Below, in pieces: positions 11,166 to 22,274 of a stretch of 64,000 nucleotides of DNA (the stretch's first letter is position 1; each line of letters begins with the position of its first letter). The notes below the pieces were generated by a model. The model ran no database searches, was not told the origin of the DNA, and saw only the letters and a list, made by a program, of their open reading frames with translations. The DNA is taken from NCBI GenBank assembly GCA_036250195.1, contig JAVHZZ010000006.1, positions 171,264,424 to 171,328,423 of the forward strand. The letters are read 5' to 3'. Position numbers and translations under genes: made by a program. Origin of the DNA: Mixophyes australis (lineage: Eukaryota > Chordata > Amphibia > Anura > Limnodynastidae).

Positions 11166-11850
11166 TCTACGTATTCCACCGCCGGAGAAATATGATGGCG
11201 ATCCTAAGAAATGTTGTGGGTTCCTTAACCAGTGCGGTATTCAGTTTGAGCTTTCTCCAGAAAATTTCGCCTCCAAGAGGACTAAAGTGGCTTATATAAT
11301 TTCCCTCCTCTCTGGTCAAGCCTTGTCTTGGGCTTCTCCCCTCTGGGAACGGAACGATCCTACTCTCCGAGAGTCTGTCACCTTCATTAAGAATTTTCAG
11401 AGGGTTTTTGATGAGCCCGGCCGTGTTTCCTCCACCACTTCTGGCCTATTAGCTCTCCATCAAGCTTCACTCACTGCTGGGCAGTATGCCGTACAGTTTC
11501 GCACCTTGGCTTCAGAACTCCGCTGGAACAATGAGGCTCTGGTAGCCACTTTTTGGCAGGGGTTAAACGACTGTATCAAAGACGATCTGGCTTCCGTCTT
11601 ATCTTGACGACTTGGTCTCTCTGTGTATCAAGGTGGACATCTGCCACAGGGAACGTACTCAAGAACGTGAACGGACCTGGCGCTCCTTCCCTCGCCTGGT
11701 TCCTCAGTTCCATACTCCAGTAATTCTTCCGGAGGAACCTATTGCCTGCTCTCGCCTTTCCCAAGAGGAGAGTGACAGACGCATCAAAAATCGTCTTTGC
11801 CTATATTGTGGGGACTCGGGTCACCTTCTCTCCTCATGCTCCAAGAGGCC

Positions 11851-11857
11851 GGGAAAC
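11851..11857 (+). promoter_or_regulatory. probable -1 frameshift slippery site (GGGAAAC)
   Basis: The heptamer is in gag frame as G GGA AAC, seven residues after the last Cys of the zinc knuckle. Pol opens in the -1 frame here. The same heptamer occurs at the same spacing in Gypsy element 2 (50166-50172). Confidence 0.7.
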
Positions 11858-11869
11858 GCCCCATCCTAG

Positions 11870-14263
11870 GTGATGACAGGGTGGTTGTCCTAGGATCCAA
11901 GTCCCTCACTCCCTATTCCTTGAGAGATTCTGAATTTCTCATGCCTATTACGTTATTTTCTCCAGATGGCCCCCAACAATTGAAAGCTTTTGTGGACTCT
12001 GGATCTGCTGGGAACTTTATCTCCGCTGAGTTGGCTTCCAAGCTTCGTCTCTCCATTCTTCCTTTGCCACAGCCTCTGGCATTGACTGCAATTGATGGTA
12101 ATTGTATCAGCAATGGTTCCATTGATCGCATTACCAGTTCCTTACGGCTGACGGTAGCAGCGCTTCACTCTGAGTGGATACGTTTCCTGATTCTTCCTCA
12201 GTCCATCAATCATGTTATTTTGGGCCTTCCCTGGCTTAAAGCTCACAATCCGCAGTTTGATTGATCTCATGCTCAAGTCATTTCTTGGGGATCCATCTGC
12301 AAGCAACATTGTTTGACTGCTGTACATCCTCCTAAGTCTTCAATCTCTTGTCTAGCCTCTACTCCGCAGTCTGCTCTTCCTGAGGCCTATGCCGAGTTTG
12401 TAGATGTATTCAGCAAAGCTGCAGCCGAGTCCCTGCCTCCTCATCGACCCTGGGATTGCCCCATTGACCTCGTACCCGACAAGTGCATCTCTAGAGGCAG
12501 AGTCTTTCCCCTATCTCTCCCAGAGACCCAGGCCATGTCTGAATACGTTGCTGAGAATCTTGAACGTGTTTTTTTCCCCAAGTCTTCCTCTCCGGCGGGT
12601 GCAGGGTTCTTTTTTGTCTAAAAGAAAGACGGTACCCTTAGACCCTGTATTGACTACCGGAAGCTGAATGCTATTACGGTGAAGAACCATTACACGTTAT
12701 CTCTCGTATCAGAACTCTTTGATTGGATTCGTGGAGCACAGATTTTCACCAAACTGGATCTTAGAGGGGCCTATAACCTTATCCGCATTCGTCAAGGTGA
12801 TGAGTGGAAAACCACTTTTGATACGAGAGACGGACATTATGAGTACCTTGTGATGCCCTTTGTGCTTTGTAATGTCCCTGCCGTTTTTCAAGAATTCATC
12901 AACAAAATCTTCAGAGATCTTTTGTATCTATCTGTAGTCGTCTATCTTGATGATATCCTGGTCTTCTCCCAGAGCATCATCTCTCATCGAGATCATGTCA
13001 AAGAAGTTCTGTCTCGCCTTCGTACTAATCATCTATACTGCAGATTGGAAAAGTGCCTTTTTGATCAACCTCAGGTTCCCTTTCTCGGGTAAATAATCTA
13101 TGGCATGGGTCTTCAAATGGATCCTAAAAAGGTAGAATCTATCCTTAGTTGGCCTCAACCCTCTGGCCTGAAGGTCACTCAACGTTTTATTGGATTCTGC
13201 AACTATTACCGGCAATTCATTAAAAACTTCTATTCGTTGATCTCGCCCATCACGTCACTTACCCGTAAAGGTGGGTTAGCCAGGAACTGGCCTCAGGATG
13301 CAGTCTTGACCTTCAAAGTTCTTAAAGAAGCTTTCTCCACCGCTCCTGTCTTGAGACAGCCTGATTAACTATGACTGTTCTTTCTAGAGGTGGATGCTTC
13401 TTCGGTGGGTGTGGGAGCAGTTCTCTCTCAGAAGAATTCTGCCGGCACTTTCTCTCCATGTGGCTTTCACTCCAGGAAATTTTTACCCGGTGAGGTCAAC
13501 TATAGCATTGGAGACAATGAGCTCCTGGCCATCAAGATAGCCTTAGAAGAATGGCGGTACCTGCTTGAAGGCGCTCTCCATCCTATCACGGTGTTCACAG
13601 ATCATAAGAACTTCACCTATCTGGAATCTGCTCAATGCCTTAACCCTCGTCAGGCCCGCTGGTCATTTTTTTTTCCAGATTCCAGTTGTTCCTGACTTAC
13701 CGTGCTGGGTCGAAGAATTCCAGGGTCGATGCACTTTCCAGGTCTTTTGATCCTTCGGATTCTTGCCAGTCCGGTGTTAGACCTATCATTTGTCCTCTGA
13801 AGATCTTGGCTTTGACTAAATCCTCTGTTAATACACCCCCTGCTGGACGCTCTTTTGTGGAGACCCATCTTTGTCCCAGACTGTTGGCGTGGGACCACGA
13901 TTCCAGATTTGCTGGTCATACTGGGGTTAAGAAAACTATTGCTCTTTTGTCCCGCAGCTATTGGTGGCCATCCTTGAGTGCTGACGTTCACAAGTATGTT
14001 GCAGCTTGCGGTGTATGTGCCCGTCACAAGACACCTAGGCGTCCACCAGCAGGGCTTCTTTTTCCGCTCCTGGTTCCAGACTCACCTTGGGCAAGCATCA
14101 GCATGGATTTTATTACTGATCTCCCCAATAGTCATGGCTTCAATACTATTTGGGTGGTAGTCGATCGTTTTTCCAAATGGGCACATTTTGTCCCTCTCAA
14201 GAAATTGCCATCGGCTGCTGATCTAGCCACTCTTTTCATTAAGAATATTTTTCCGATTCATTG
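11870..14263 (+). pseudogene. Gypsy element 1 pol pseudogene (truncated)
   Basis: Domain order is protease, reverse transcriptase, RNase H, integrase. The protease active-site region FVDSGSAGNF is near 11990. RT shows [15 protein letters not shown], and the catalytic box YLDD is kept near 12945. RNase H has [15 protein letters not shown] and TDHKN. Integrase shows the zinc-binding pattern ending CGVCARHK and the first catalytic Asp in MDFITDLP near 14105. In-frame stops at 12262 (TGA in place of a Trp codon), about 12619 and about 13090, plus shifts near 13370 and 13670, inactivate it. Sequence stops matching Gypsy at about 14263, before the second catalytic Asp of integrase, where a LINE tail begins. 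Confidence 0.9.
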
Positions 14264-14455
14264 TACCTTGTTGATGTCTTCTAAAAGCAGAGGTTTCCTC
14301 TACCAATTGATGTATGGGAAATTAACTAATATTGCCTTTCTCTGTTGTTGATTTGGACCTTGAATATATGTATGTCTATACTGTAACATACGCTTTATAC
14401 TATGTACATGTCTAATGTTCTTCAATAAAATAATTTGGTTAAAAACAAAAAAGAA
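14264..14455 (+). mobile_element. 5'-truncated L1-type LINE 3' end
   Basis: A reading frame ending in a stop near 14351 is followed by a short AT-rich 3' UTR with an AATAAA-type signal (CAATAAAATAA near 14424) and an A-rich tail (AAAAACAAAAAAG). This is typical of a 5'-truncated L1/Tx1-like insertion. It abuts the broken integrase. Assignment rests on structure more than on protein similarity. Confidence 0.5.
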
Positions 14456-16133
14456 CGGTACATGTTTTACAGTGTGAGAAAAATGTTGAGTGAATCGAGG
14501 CATGTAATAAAGCTGTACGGACCGTGTTCAAAATAAACTTAAAATGTACAGCAGTGTTGTATACTATGGAGAGATTAGTGGGTATGAGATGAGATAATGA
14601 GTTGTACCTGGGAATCTGACCAAGCACACAAAAAGAACAGGGAGGTATTGGAAGATGAATGGCGGGACTTGTATACAAATTCAGCCCATGGTAAATATTC
14701 AACCCAATTATTGTGAGTATCATGTAGCACATGGAAGAGGTGTTTGTAAACTAAGCCAAGTTGTTGGTGCTAGATATCACTATAATCAGAAGTCAGAGCC
14801 AGGGATCAGGAGCCAGAGGTCACCATTAAGCAGAGCCAGGAACCTATTCAGAACAGAACGTAAAGGACCTGGAAGCTAGCATGTAAACACTATCACCAGC
14901 AATCTGAAGCTGGACAGGTGAGGATTAACCTCAGAGAGACCCCCAGTAGGATTAGGGAGAGAGCACACCTCCAACAGTAACTGATCTGCTGATCACCCCA
15001 GGCAAGAAAGTGAAGCATTAAACAATGTCAACATCCATATGAACTTCCAAGCTGGGAAACCGATGAAAGTGATCATATATAAATCATATTCAAATCCTAA
15101 CATAACAGGATAGTAGTTTCTGGGTCTTGTGGATCTCAGGGTGACCTACAGTTGTAGAAACATGAACCAAGTACAGTAACTTCAGTAGATTCTAGAATAA
15201 AAAGTGAATATGCATAGGTCCAATAATTATTATGCAAGGTTAGGTTGTCGTTTTTATCATTAGGACGACAAGCAATAGGTCATTTTCATAGCGTCTCTTA
15301 CTACGAGACAGGAGATCAGAAGGGTGAGTCTCTCCTGAAAAGACATTTTCTGGAAGAATGATAGTAACAGGCTTATTGTCTTGAGAAGGGTCAAAAGATA
15401 GTTGGGGCAGAGCATTAACTTTTCATAGTCCATGAGGATTACAAAAATTTCCGGTTTCAGCATTTGTAGATTAGTTAAATTGAATAAACAAAATATTATT
15501 GTGAGCAAGTCAGATTATAGCAGCAATAAATCTAAAGAAGTTTGCAGACCTTACAAATCCTGCACTTCTTTCTCATTTTTGTTGACAGCTTAAAGCAGCA
15601 GAGGTTTAATTTTTTAGGATCCAAATTTATGTATTTGAGAAATTGTATTTGTGTCTTCTCAAATTTACACTTAGCTAGTTCAATATATAATTGATGTTTT
15701 TGGAGTTACTGTAAAGTGTAGTTGTGTTTTGAAGATTGCCATAAATTTCAGGATGCTGTAAACATAGGCCACCCCAAACTGATATTAGAATGTTGTAGTA
15801 GTTCTACAGAGGCAGTTTTCTCATCCAGGTATTCCTTGAGAACTTATAAGAGGTTCAGTGAGAGAATAAATGTGCCCAAAGTATATCACAGCTTCTGGCA
15901 GAAGCTCAGTGGGAGAATCATAAGTTTGATTTTGAGGCAGTTGATTAGAATTTTTTTTATCACATATATCTCATATCTCAGTCTATCAATTTCAGCAATT
16001 GAGAGATCGTGTATCCACACGGGCATTTTGGATGTCTCAGGTTTATAGATATGGTGGCAATTTTCAGAAGAAAAATAAAAGCCATTGGATAAATAAATAA
16101 GTAATAATAAATAAATAAACCAAATAAGCCAAA
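14456..16133. other. no gene seen
   Basis: AT-rich spacer. A patch at about 14780-15000, with GTCAGAGCCAGGGATCAGGAG-like repeats of CAG/GAG words, could be an antisense LTR fragment, but no termini are visible. Confidence 0.35.
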
Positions 16134-16305
16134 GGGGTACATTTATCAAGCTGCAGGTTTGAAAAAGTGGAGATGGTGCCTATAGCAACCAATCAGATTC
16201 TAGCTGTCATTTTGTAGAATGAACTAAATAAATAATAACTAGAATCTGGTTGCGATATACAACATCTCCACTTTTAAAAACCCGCAGCTTGATAAATTTG
16301 ACCCC
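16134..16305. mobile_element. palindromic MITE (GGGG..TTTATCAAGC family)
   Basis: Left end GGGGTACATTTATCAAGCTG, right end an imperfect reverse complement ending GACCCC. Arms contain AATCAGATTCTAGC and CTAGAATCTGGTTG. Related to 9101-9275 and 62271-62449. Confidence 0.85.
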
Positions 16306-16381
16306 AGCAATTCTGTCTCATAAGTAACAGTTCTGTAGTTCAAAGATGATCCACAGTTTCCATTCTCATAGATGATGATAA

Positions 16382-16714
16382 GGACCTGATTCATTAAGGA
16401 TCTTAACTTAAGAATCTTCTTATTTCAGTCTCCTGGACAAAACCATGTTACAATGCAAGGGGTGCAAATTAGTATTCTGTTTTGCACATAAGTTAAATAC
16501 TGACTGTTTTTAATGTAGCACACAAATACTTGATAGCTTATTTGTACACTGAAATTTAAAGTTGATATTTGTGTGCTACATGAAAAAACAGTTAGTATTT
16601 AACTTATGTGCAAAACAGAATACTAATTTGCACCCCTTGCATTGTAACATGGTTTTGTCCAGGAGACTGAAATAAGGAGTTTCTTAAGTTAAGATCCTTA
16701 ATGAATCAGGCCCC
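16382..16714. mobile_element. palindromic MITE, PIF/Harbinger-like
   Basis: Ends GGACCTGATTCATTAAGGAT and ATCCTTAATGAATCAGGCCC, with long internal inverted arms (TGTGCTACATGAAAAAACAG and its partner). The 3-bp flanks are TAA (16379-16381) and TAG (16715-16717). The sister copy at 21940 has a clean TAG duplication, fitting the 3-bp targets of PIF/Harbinger. Confidence 0.85.
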
Positions 16715-17071
16715 TAGTGGGGATGTGGTTCTCTATTGCAGACTTTACATCTATAAAATTGCTTTCAAGCACCAGAATCAATCACTATTGCAATAGAAAT
16801 TATATGTGTCTTATTGGCAGCAATGGATGATTCATGGTCAGCTTAACTTTATCTTCCTGAGATACAGAGAGTAGAAGATGTATGATACAATGAATTACAT
16901 TGTCTTGTAAGTTTAAGCTTATTCATTTGTGATCTACTGTTAATGTGGTAATAATTTTCAGCTTAAAATTAAGTTAAGAATATTTAAATGAACATATTTA
17001 TTTATATAATGCCTTATTCTTTCATCCTTTTTTATATATACGTACCCCTTATGTATGGACAACTGCACAAT

Positions 17072-17215
17072 GGGCCTGATTTATCAAGGCACATATTCTG
17101 AGCACAACTCATGTTCAGCATTATACGCACGTGTTTAGGCTTTGTGTACTCCCAAATTCATCAAGGCATGGATCTCTAGGTATATGTGCATTTGAAATCA
17201 GGGGCAGGTCTGCTG
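17072..17215. repeat. partial MITE end (GGGCCTGATTTATCAAGG)
   Basis: Begins with a terminus like that of the 16382 family but the interior differs, and a second TCATCAAGGCATG block follows. Probably one arm of a related MITE. Confidence 0.45.
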
Positions 17216-17673
17216 TGCTCTATTACACAAGACACTCTAGGATACGTCCAATACCCATCTGGATCATAAATTGGTAAAAGAATGCACAGGAAAATAAATT
17301 AATTATTGAATTAATGTCATCTGGTAATAATATAGGCTTTATTGATAAAACAGTTTGAAAAAATAAGTGTGCCCCCCCCCAATAAGTACATTTATTAGGT
17401 TGATTCTGATATCTACTGAGCATAAAATAAATTCTTACAGTTGCACATGATTGCATACACATGTTATAGCATGCATACAAGACTGTCATCACTACTGATC
17501 AGGACTTAGACTAGCCCTGTACCTGGAGCAAGAGATACAGCAGAAAAACATGTAACTTTCAGACGACCAGAGCTTGATACGGACATGGCTGCGTGCACTT
17601 GAGTTTGGCGCAACCCTACCATAAGTTCACATTCCAGCCCAGTTCATTCAACAAAATCGAAGACTGTAGTAAG
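17216..17673. other. no gene seen
   Basis: AT-rich spacer before hAT-1, with a short C-run near 17372. Confidence 0.4.
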
Positions 17674-17929
17674 CAGAGATGAGCGGGCTCAGATTTGCTG
17701 AATCCGAACAGCCCCGAACAGTGCGGATCCGAGCCCGATCCGAGCACTGTTCGGGTATTCCCGGCGGACTCCAAACTCAAAACGAGGCATTTAGTCATAA
17801 TCCCGCCGTCGGATCTCGCGAGATTCGGATTCTTTATATTCCCCGCTTGCCGCCACCATCTTCACTCGGGCATTGATCAGGGAAGAGGGAGGTTGTGTTT
17901 GTTAGTGGTGTCCTCGGTCCTGGTCATTC

Positions 17930-18300
17930 CTGGTGTGTTAGTTAGTGGTGTCCTCTGTCCTGGTCATTACTGTGGTTCTGTCCTGGTCAGTCCAGTGGTG
18001 GTGTCCTGTGCTCTGTCCTGCTGAGTCCAGTGGTGCTGTCCTGTACTCTGTCCTGCTCAGTCCAGTAGTGGTGTCCTGTGCTTTGTCCTGCTCAGTCCAG
18101 TGGTGCTGTCCTGTGCTCTGTCCTGCTCAGTCCAGTGATGATGCTGCCATTATTCCAGTGGTGCTGTCCTGTGTCCGGTACAGTGGTACTGCTATAGAAG
18201 TTCACTGATCCTGCAGTATAAATCCATTGGTACTGCAATATAATAACTACGTTCACTGATCCTGCAGTATAAGTCCATTGGTACTGCAATATAATAGATA
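17930..18300 (+). repeat. tandem-repeat leader of hAT-1, left part
   Basis: About six copies of a roughly 36-bp unit built on GTCCTGCTCAGTCCAGTGGT, followed by two copies of the 51-bp unit (TGCAATATAATAACTACGTT). The second array resumes after the palindromic insertion at 19793. Confidence 0.85.
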
Positions 18301-18301
18301 T

Positions 18302-19792
18302 ACACATGCGCTCTATATCAGACTGTGTGACACACTTGCAGCAGCGGGGGAACAAAGGAATCCCTCCTTGTCGATACAGTGAATATAAATATGTTCCAAC
18401 TGCGCTCGCAAAGTGCTAATAGAACAAAGGGGTGAATATTACAGCAGAATAAATTGGACACATCACATACATTGGCTTGATATAAACAAACTAGAGATGG
18501 TGTATCAATGTATATCATTAATTAAACTTAATCATAGTCTGAATGAAAAAAATCAGTAATCCTTGACTCAATGGGTCCACACAAAAACAAGCATAAAGTC
18601 TCTAAAAAAACACTTGCAGGATTTGAAATTGCTGTCAATGGGGTATGGACCAATTGGGGATCAGTCCAGAAATCCAAATATATCCACGTAGGTCAGGATA
18701 AACCTCAAGAAAGGAGAAATAAAAAAAGGGGGGGGGAGGGAAAAAGGGAAAGGGAGAGGGGGGAAAGAGAAGGAAAAGAAAAGGAGAGGAGACAAAGGAG
18801 GAAAAAGAAGATGATATCAGTCGGTGATATGTGCTATGATTGGTACAGATAATAATGCGGTTAAAATGATATATGACTGAACAAAGCGAGTAGGAGAAGT
18901 CTCCGTCCGAGATGAAACGTGTTGGGTCACCTTTTTGACTCATTCCGGTATCTGTAGACAGGAAGTGACTCTGCGCTCCACTGTGGAACGCATTGCACCC
19001 GCGGACTCCTGCACACACGATCCGACTGTTGCAACCAGCCTGCCCGTTCTGGAGTTCTACTCTGAAGGAGGTCATTGGACCTTGACTCTCCTTCATCCAG
19101 CAACGCTTCCACGCCATCTACCATCACTAGCGTGAGTTCGGTGGTGCACACTCTGGTCATCATTTCATTTTAATCTATTTGTTTAGTCAGCATGTTTATG
19201 CCGTGCATGTTCTTATTGTAGATCATTGTTGTGGCCAGTATTGGGCCCGATTAAACTGTTTTTAAGCTAATCCCTCTTTATCCTACTAGCTTTGTTCAGT
19301 CACATATCATTCTAACCGCATTATTATCTGTACCAATCATAGCACATATCACCGACTGATATCATCTTCTTTTTCCTCCTTTGTCTCCTCTCCTTTTCTT
19401 TTCCTTCTCTTTCCCCCCTCTCCCTTTCCCCTTTTCCCTCCCCCCCCTTTTTTATTTCTCCGTTCTTGAGGTTTATCCTGACCTACGTGGATATATATAG
19501 ATTTCTGGACTGATCCCCAATTGGTCCATACCCCATTGACAGCAATTTCAAATCCTGCAAGTGTTTTTTTAGAGACTTTATGCTTGTTTTTGTGTGGACC
19601 CATTGAGTCAAGGATTACTGATTTTTTTCATTCAGACTATGATTAAGTTTAATTAATGATATACATTGATACACCATCTCTAGTTTGTTTATATCAAGCC
19701 AATGTATGTGATGTGTCCAATTTATTCTGCTGTAATATTCACCCCTTTGTTCTATTAGCACTTTGCGAGCGCAGTTGGAACATATTTATATT
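18302..19792. mobile_element. large palindromic insertion within the hAT-1 repeat
   Basis: Two arms of about 510 bp (18382-18900 and 19280-19792) are inverted copies of one another, for example AATATGTTCCAACTGCGCTC and its reverse complement, around a spacer of about 380 bp. The arms carry the same G-rich/C-rich tract (18727-18790 and 19390-19450). About 80 bp of unique sequence (18302-18381) sits only on the left. The flanking sequence is the hAT-1 51-bp repeat on both sides, so the block entered that repeat. The spacer begins with a decayed hammerhead-like motif, which hints at a Penelope-like terminal repeat. No ORF of substance; mirrored frames at 18571 and 19349 are the two arms. Confidence 0.75.
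18883..18935 (+). ncRNA. decayed hammerhead-like motif
   Basis: Stem II GTCTC/GAGAT with loop CGTCC is followed by GAAAC and GTGTTGGG. Where an active hammerhead has CUGANGA, this copy reads TAGGAGA, so catalysis is unlikely. Listed because the layout matches the better motifs at 30549 and 28924. Confidence 0.35.
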
Positions 19793-20312
19793 GACTGCAA
19801 TATAATAACTACGTTCACTGATCCTGCAGTATAAGACTATAAGTCCTGCAATATAATAACTACGTTCACTGATCCTGCAGTATAAGACTATAAGTCCTGC
19901 AATATAATAACTACGTTCACTGATCCTGCAGTATAAGTCCATTGGTACTGCAATATAATAACTACATTCACTGATCCTGCAGTATAAGACTATAAGTCCT
20001 GCAATATAATAACTACGTTCACTGATCCTGCAGTATAAGTCCATTGGTACTGCAATATAATAACTACGTTCACTGATCCTGCAGTATAAGTCCATTGGTA
20101 CTACAATATAATGACTACGTTCACTGATCCTGCAGTATAAGACTATAAGTCCTGCAATATAATAACTACGTTCACTGATCCTGCAGTATAAGACTATAAG
20201 TCCTGCAATATAATAACTACGTTCACTGATCCTGCAGTATAAGTCCATTGGTACTGCAATATAATAACTACGTTCACTGATCCTGCAGTATAAGTACAGT
20301 GGTACTGCTGTA
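19793..20312 (+). repeat. 51-bp tandem repeat of hAT-1
   Basis: About ten units of CAATATAATAACTACGTTCA-CTGATCCTGCAGTATAAG, alternating two endings: GTCCATTGGTACTG or ACTATAAGTCCTG. Because 51 is divisible by three, the minus strand gives a 227-codon repetitive frame that is not a gene. Confidence 0.9.
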
Positions 20313-20411
20313 TAACTCCAGTCCAGTGGTACTCTCCTGTGCTGCATATAATTTTTAAAGGCTTTGCCGAGTGTGTGTGGTTTAGGGGTACGCTCTCTTG
20401 TGCTGCATATA

Positions 20412-20612
20412 ATGGAGAACAAAAATTTGGAGGATAAAGTAGGGAAAGATCAAGAACCACTTCCTCCTAATGCTGAAGCTGCTGCCACTAGTCATGACAT
20501 AGACGATGAAATGCCATCAATGTCGTCAGCCAAGGCCAGCTACCTCGGTGCAACCTTTTGGCCTAAAAACAATATTGTGAGGTGTGAGGTGTTCAGAATA
20601 GACTGGAAATGA
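20412..20612 (+). pseudogene. hAT-1 transposase N-terminal remnant
   Basis: Starts at ATG 20412 (MENKNLEDK) and contains SHDIDDEMPSMSSAK, close to the first exon of hAT-2 (SHDDSNPSMSSDK). After that the frame jumps into the element's right-end non-coding sequence, a junction showing that the catalytic core was deleted. About 66 codons. It cannot encode a working transposase. Confidence 0.7.
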
Positions 20613-20940
20613 GTGGAAATGAATGTTATTGAGGTTAATAATAGCGTAGGAGTGAAAAAAATAAATAAATCTGGATTTTAGCAGTTTTTATGCTTTTTAA
20701 AAAAAAAATCAGAACCCAAAACCATGAGGGGGGTGTTTTGGCAAAACCCATTAGAACCCAAAACGTGAAGGTAATCAGAACCCAGAACCCAAAACCCAAA
20801 ACCCAAAACCCGAAAAGTGGCCGATGCACATCCCTAGTAGTAAGTGTACTTTGCGTACGAAAAGGTAGCAGACAGGACATATTCACTGGGCATGTGCAGA
20901 GTGATTTTGCGGACGATACGCACAAAATTGGAAGGGATAT

Positions 20941-21134
20941 GCAGCACAGTGGCATAGTTGTTACCTCTTCTGCCTCACAGCACTGGGGTCATGAGTATGA
21001 TTCCCAACCATGGTCTTATCTGTGTGTAGTTTGTATGTTCTCCCCGTGTTTGATTCGGTTTCTTCCGGGGCAGGGACTGATGTGAGTGAGTTCTCTGTAC
21101 AGCACTGCGGAATTAGTGGTGCTATATAAATAGC
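20941..21134 (+). mobile_element. SINE-like retroposon with internal deletion
   Basis: tRNA-like head (GCAGCACAGTGGCATAGTTG, B-box-like GGTCATGAGTATGATTCCC), the block TTTGTATGTTCTCCCCGTG, then a jump to the tail GGGACTGATGTGAGTGAG...GGTGCTATATAAATAG. Compared with 43978-44300 about 120 bp is missing from the middle. Confidence 0.75.
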
Positions 21135-21939
21135 TGAATCAGGCCCAATATCTCTACCCTTATTGTGTAAGCATTTTTTTATGAGCGACTGTTCACTAGC
21201 ACTGCTCTTGTTATGTACACTCTACTTAAATGCCAGTATTTGTTCTCCTTCTGTGCATATGGACAACTACGCAATACCACTGCCTACTCTATTAACCTTT
21301 TGTACAGTTGGGTTAATTGAGGACTGTCCGGGCTTTCTGCTCTAGGCACCTTGTAGTCTAAAATGAGAACATGGAAGGAATACATGATGCAAATACCTAT
21401 ATTGTCCACTAGGTGTCAGCAGATATACAGCATTATTAGATGGTGACAGGCTTTGCAATGTTTTTCTACTACATAAAAGATCGGACAGTAATACACTAGG
21501 AGCATTCTTTAAACCAATGATGCAGTAGTAGTAGTAAAACTTTTATACACTGGGTGGAACTTGTTTATAACTGACAGTGATATTTTTTCCCTCTAATGCT
21601 CATAGTTGTCCCTAAGTTTGGGTGCAAGTCACAGATTTTAAAAATTTGTCCTTGTACATTTTTGTTCCTGGAAATGTCCTTTTTTTTCCAGAACTGGCCA
21701 ACTGCACAATATAATTCTCTTTTTTTCTGTATGTTATTTACAGTTCTCACCATCTGTTCTTATTTTCTAAACTTTAGAAATTAATAATTACTGAAAATGA
21801 GTATTTCAAATTGGAAAATGATCAAATTCAGTAAATAGGACATAAGAAGGATTATAATGCTCCCAAGTCCCGCCAAGACAGTATCATGCATGGATACACA
21901 GGCTCAGCAGCAAAGTGTCCCTGGAAACAAAATAACTAG
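21135..21939. other. no gene seen
   Basis: AT-rich spacer with short frames only. Confidence 0.4.
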
Positions 21940-22271
21940 GGGCCTGATTCATTAAGGATCTTAACTTGAGAAATTTCTTATTTCAGCCTCCTGGACAAAA
22001 CCATGTTACAATGCAAGGGATGCAAATGAGTGTTCTGTTTTGCACATAAGTTAAATACCGACTGTTTTTTCATGTAGCGCACAAATATCAACTTTAAATT
22101 TCAGTGTACAAATAAGCTATCAAGTATTGTGTGCTACATGAAAAAACAGTCAGTATTTAACGTATGTGCAAAACAGAATACTAATTTGCACCCCTTGCAT
22201 TGTAACATGGTTTTGTCCAGGAGACTGAAATAAGAAGTTTCTCAAGTTAAGATCCTTAATGAATCAGGCCC
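21940..22271. mobile_element. palindromic MITE, PIF/Harbinger-like
   Basis: Ends GGGCCTGATTCATTAAGG and its reverse complement, flanked by direct TAG repeats at 21937-21939 and 22272-22274. Nearly the same sequence as 16382-16714. Confidence 0.88.
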
Positions 22272-22274
22272 TAG

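Larger units (their letters stand above)
10349..11869 (+). pseudogene. Gypsy element 1 gag pseudogene
   Basis: Starts with ATG at 10349 shortly after the LTR. An in-frame TAA follows at 10406, and the gene is then split by a foreign solo LTR (10569-11165). Downstream the capsid-like region (PPPEKYDGDP, then FVLWNGR-type helices) runs to 11607. A frameshift near 11605 precedes the nucleocapsid part, which carries a CCHC knuckle, CLYCGDSGHLLSSC, near 11795-11837. It ends at a stop at 11867-11869. The homologous intact gag is at 49330-50208. Gag normally builds the particle that packages element RNA; this copy cannot. Confidence 0.85.
17674..20836 (+). mobile_element. hAT-1: internally deleted hAT transposon
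   Basis: Left terminus CAGAGATGAGCGGGCTC, right terminus CCGATGCACATCCCTA. The two ends are an imperfect inverted repeat. A perfect 8-bp duplication, GTAGTAAG, lies at 17666-17673 and 20837-20844. Inside, in order: a CpG-rich left end, a GTCCTG-type tandem repeat, a 51-bp tandem repeat split by a palindromic insertion (about 18302-19792), a short transposase N-terminal exon (20412-20612), and an A-rich right end with repeated AAAACCC words. Most of the transposase is missing, so it must have moved with help from a complete relative. hAT-2 (36175-38985) has the same plan. Confidence 0.88.

Noticed and set aside
18883..18935. Active hammerhead ribozyme
   Set aside because: The CUGANGA box is altered at several invariant positions; kept only as a decayed motif.
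18571..19603. Two nearly identical frames, plus at 18571 and minus at 19349, as a duplicated gene
   Set aside because: They are the two arms of the palindrome, low-complexity and without a domain.
19793..20312. CRISPR-like array
   Set aside because: Units are contiguous without unique spacers, and the DNA is vertebrate.
19739..20422. 227-codon minus-strand frame with repeats (YYIAVPMDLYCRISERS)
   Set aside because: A by-product of the 51-bp tandem repeat, whose length is divisible by three.
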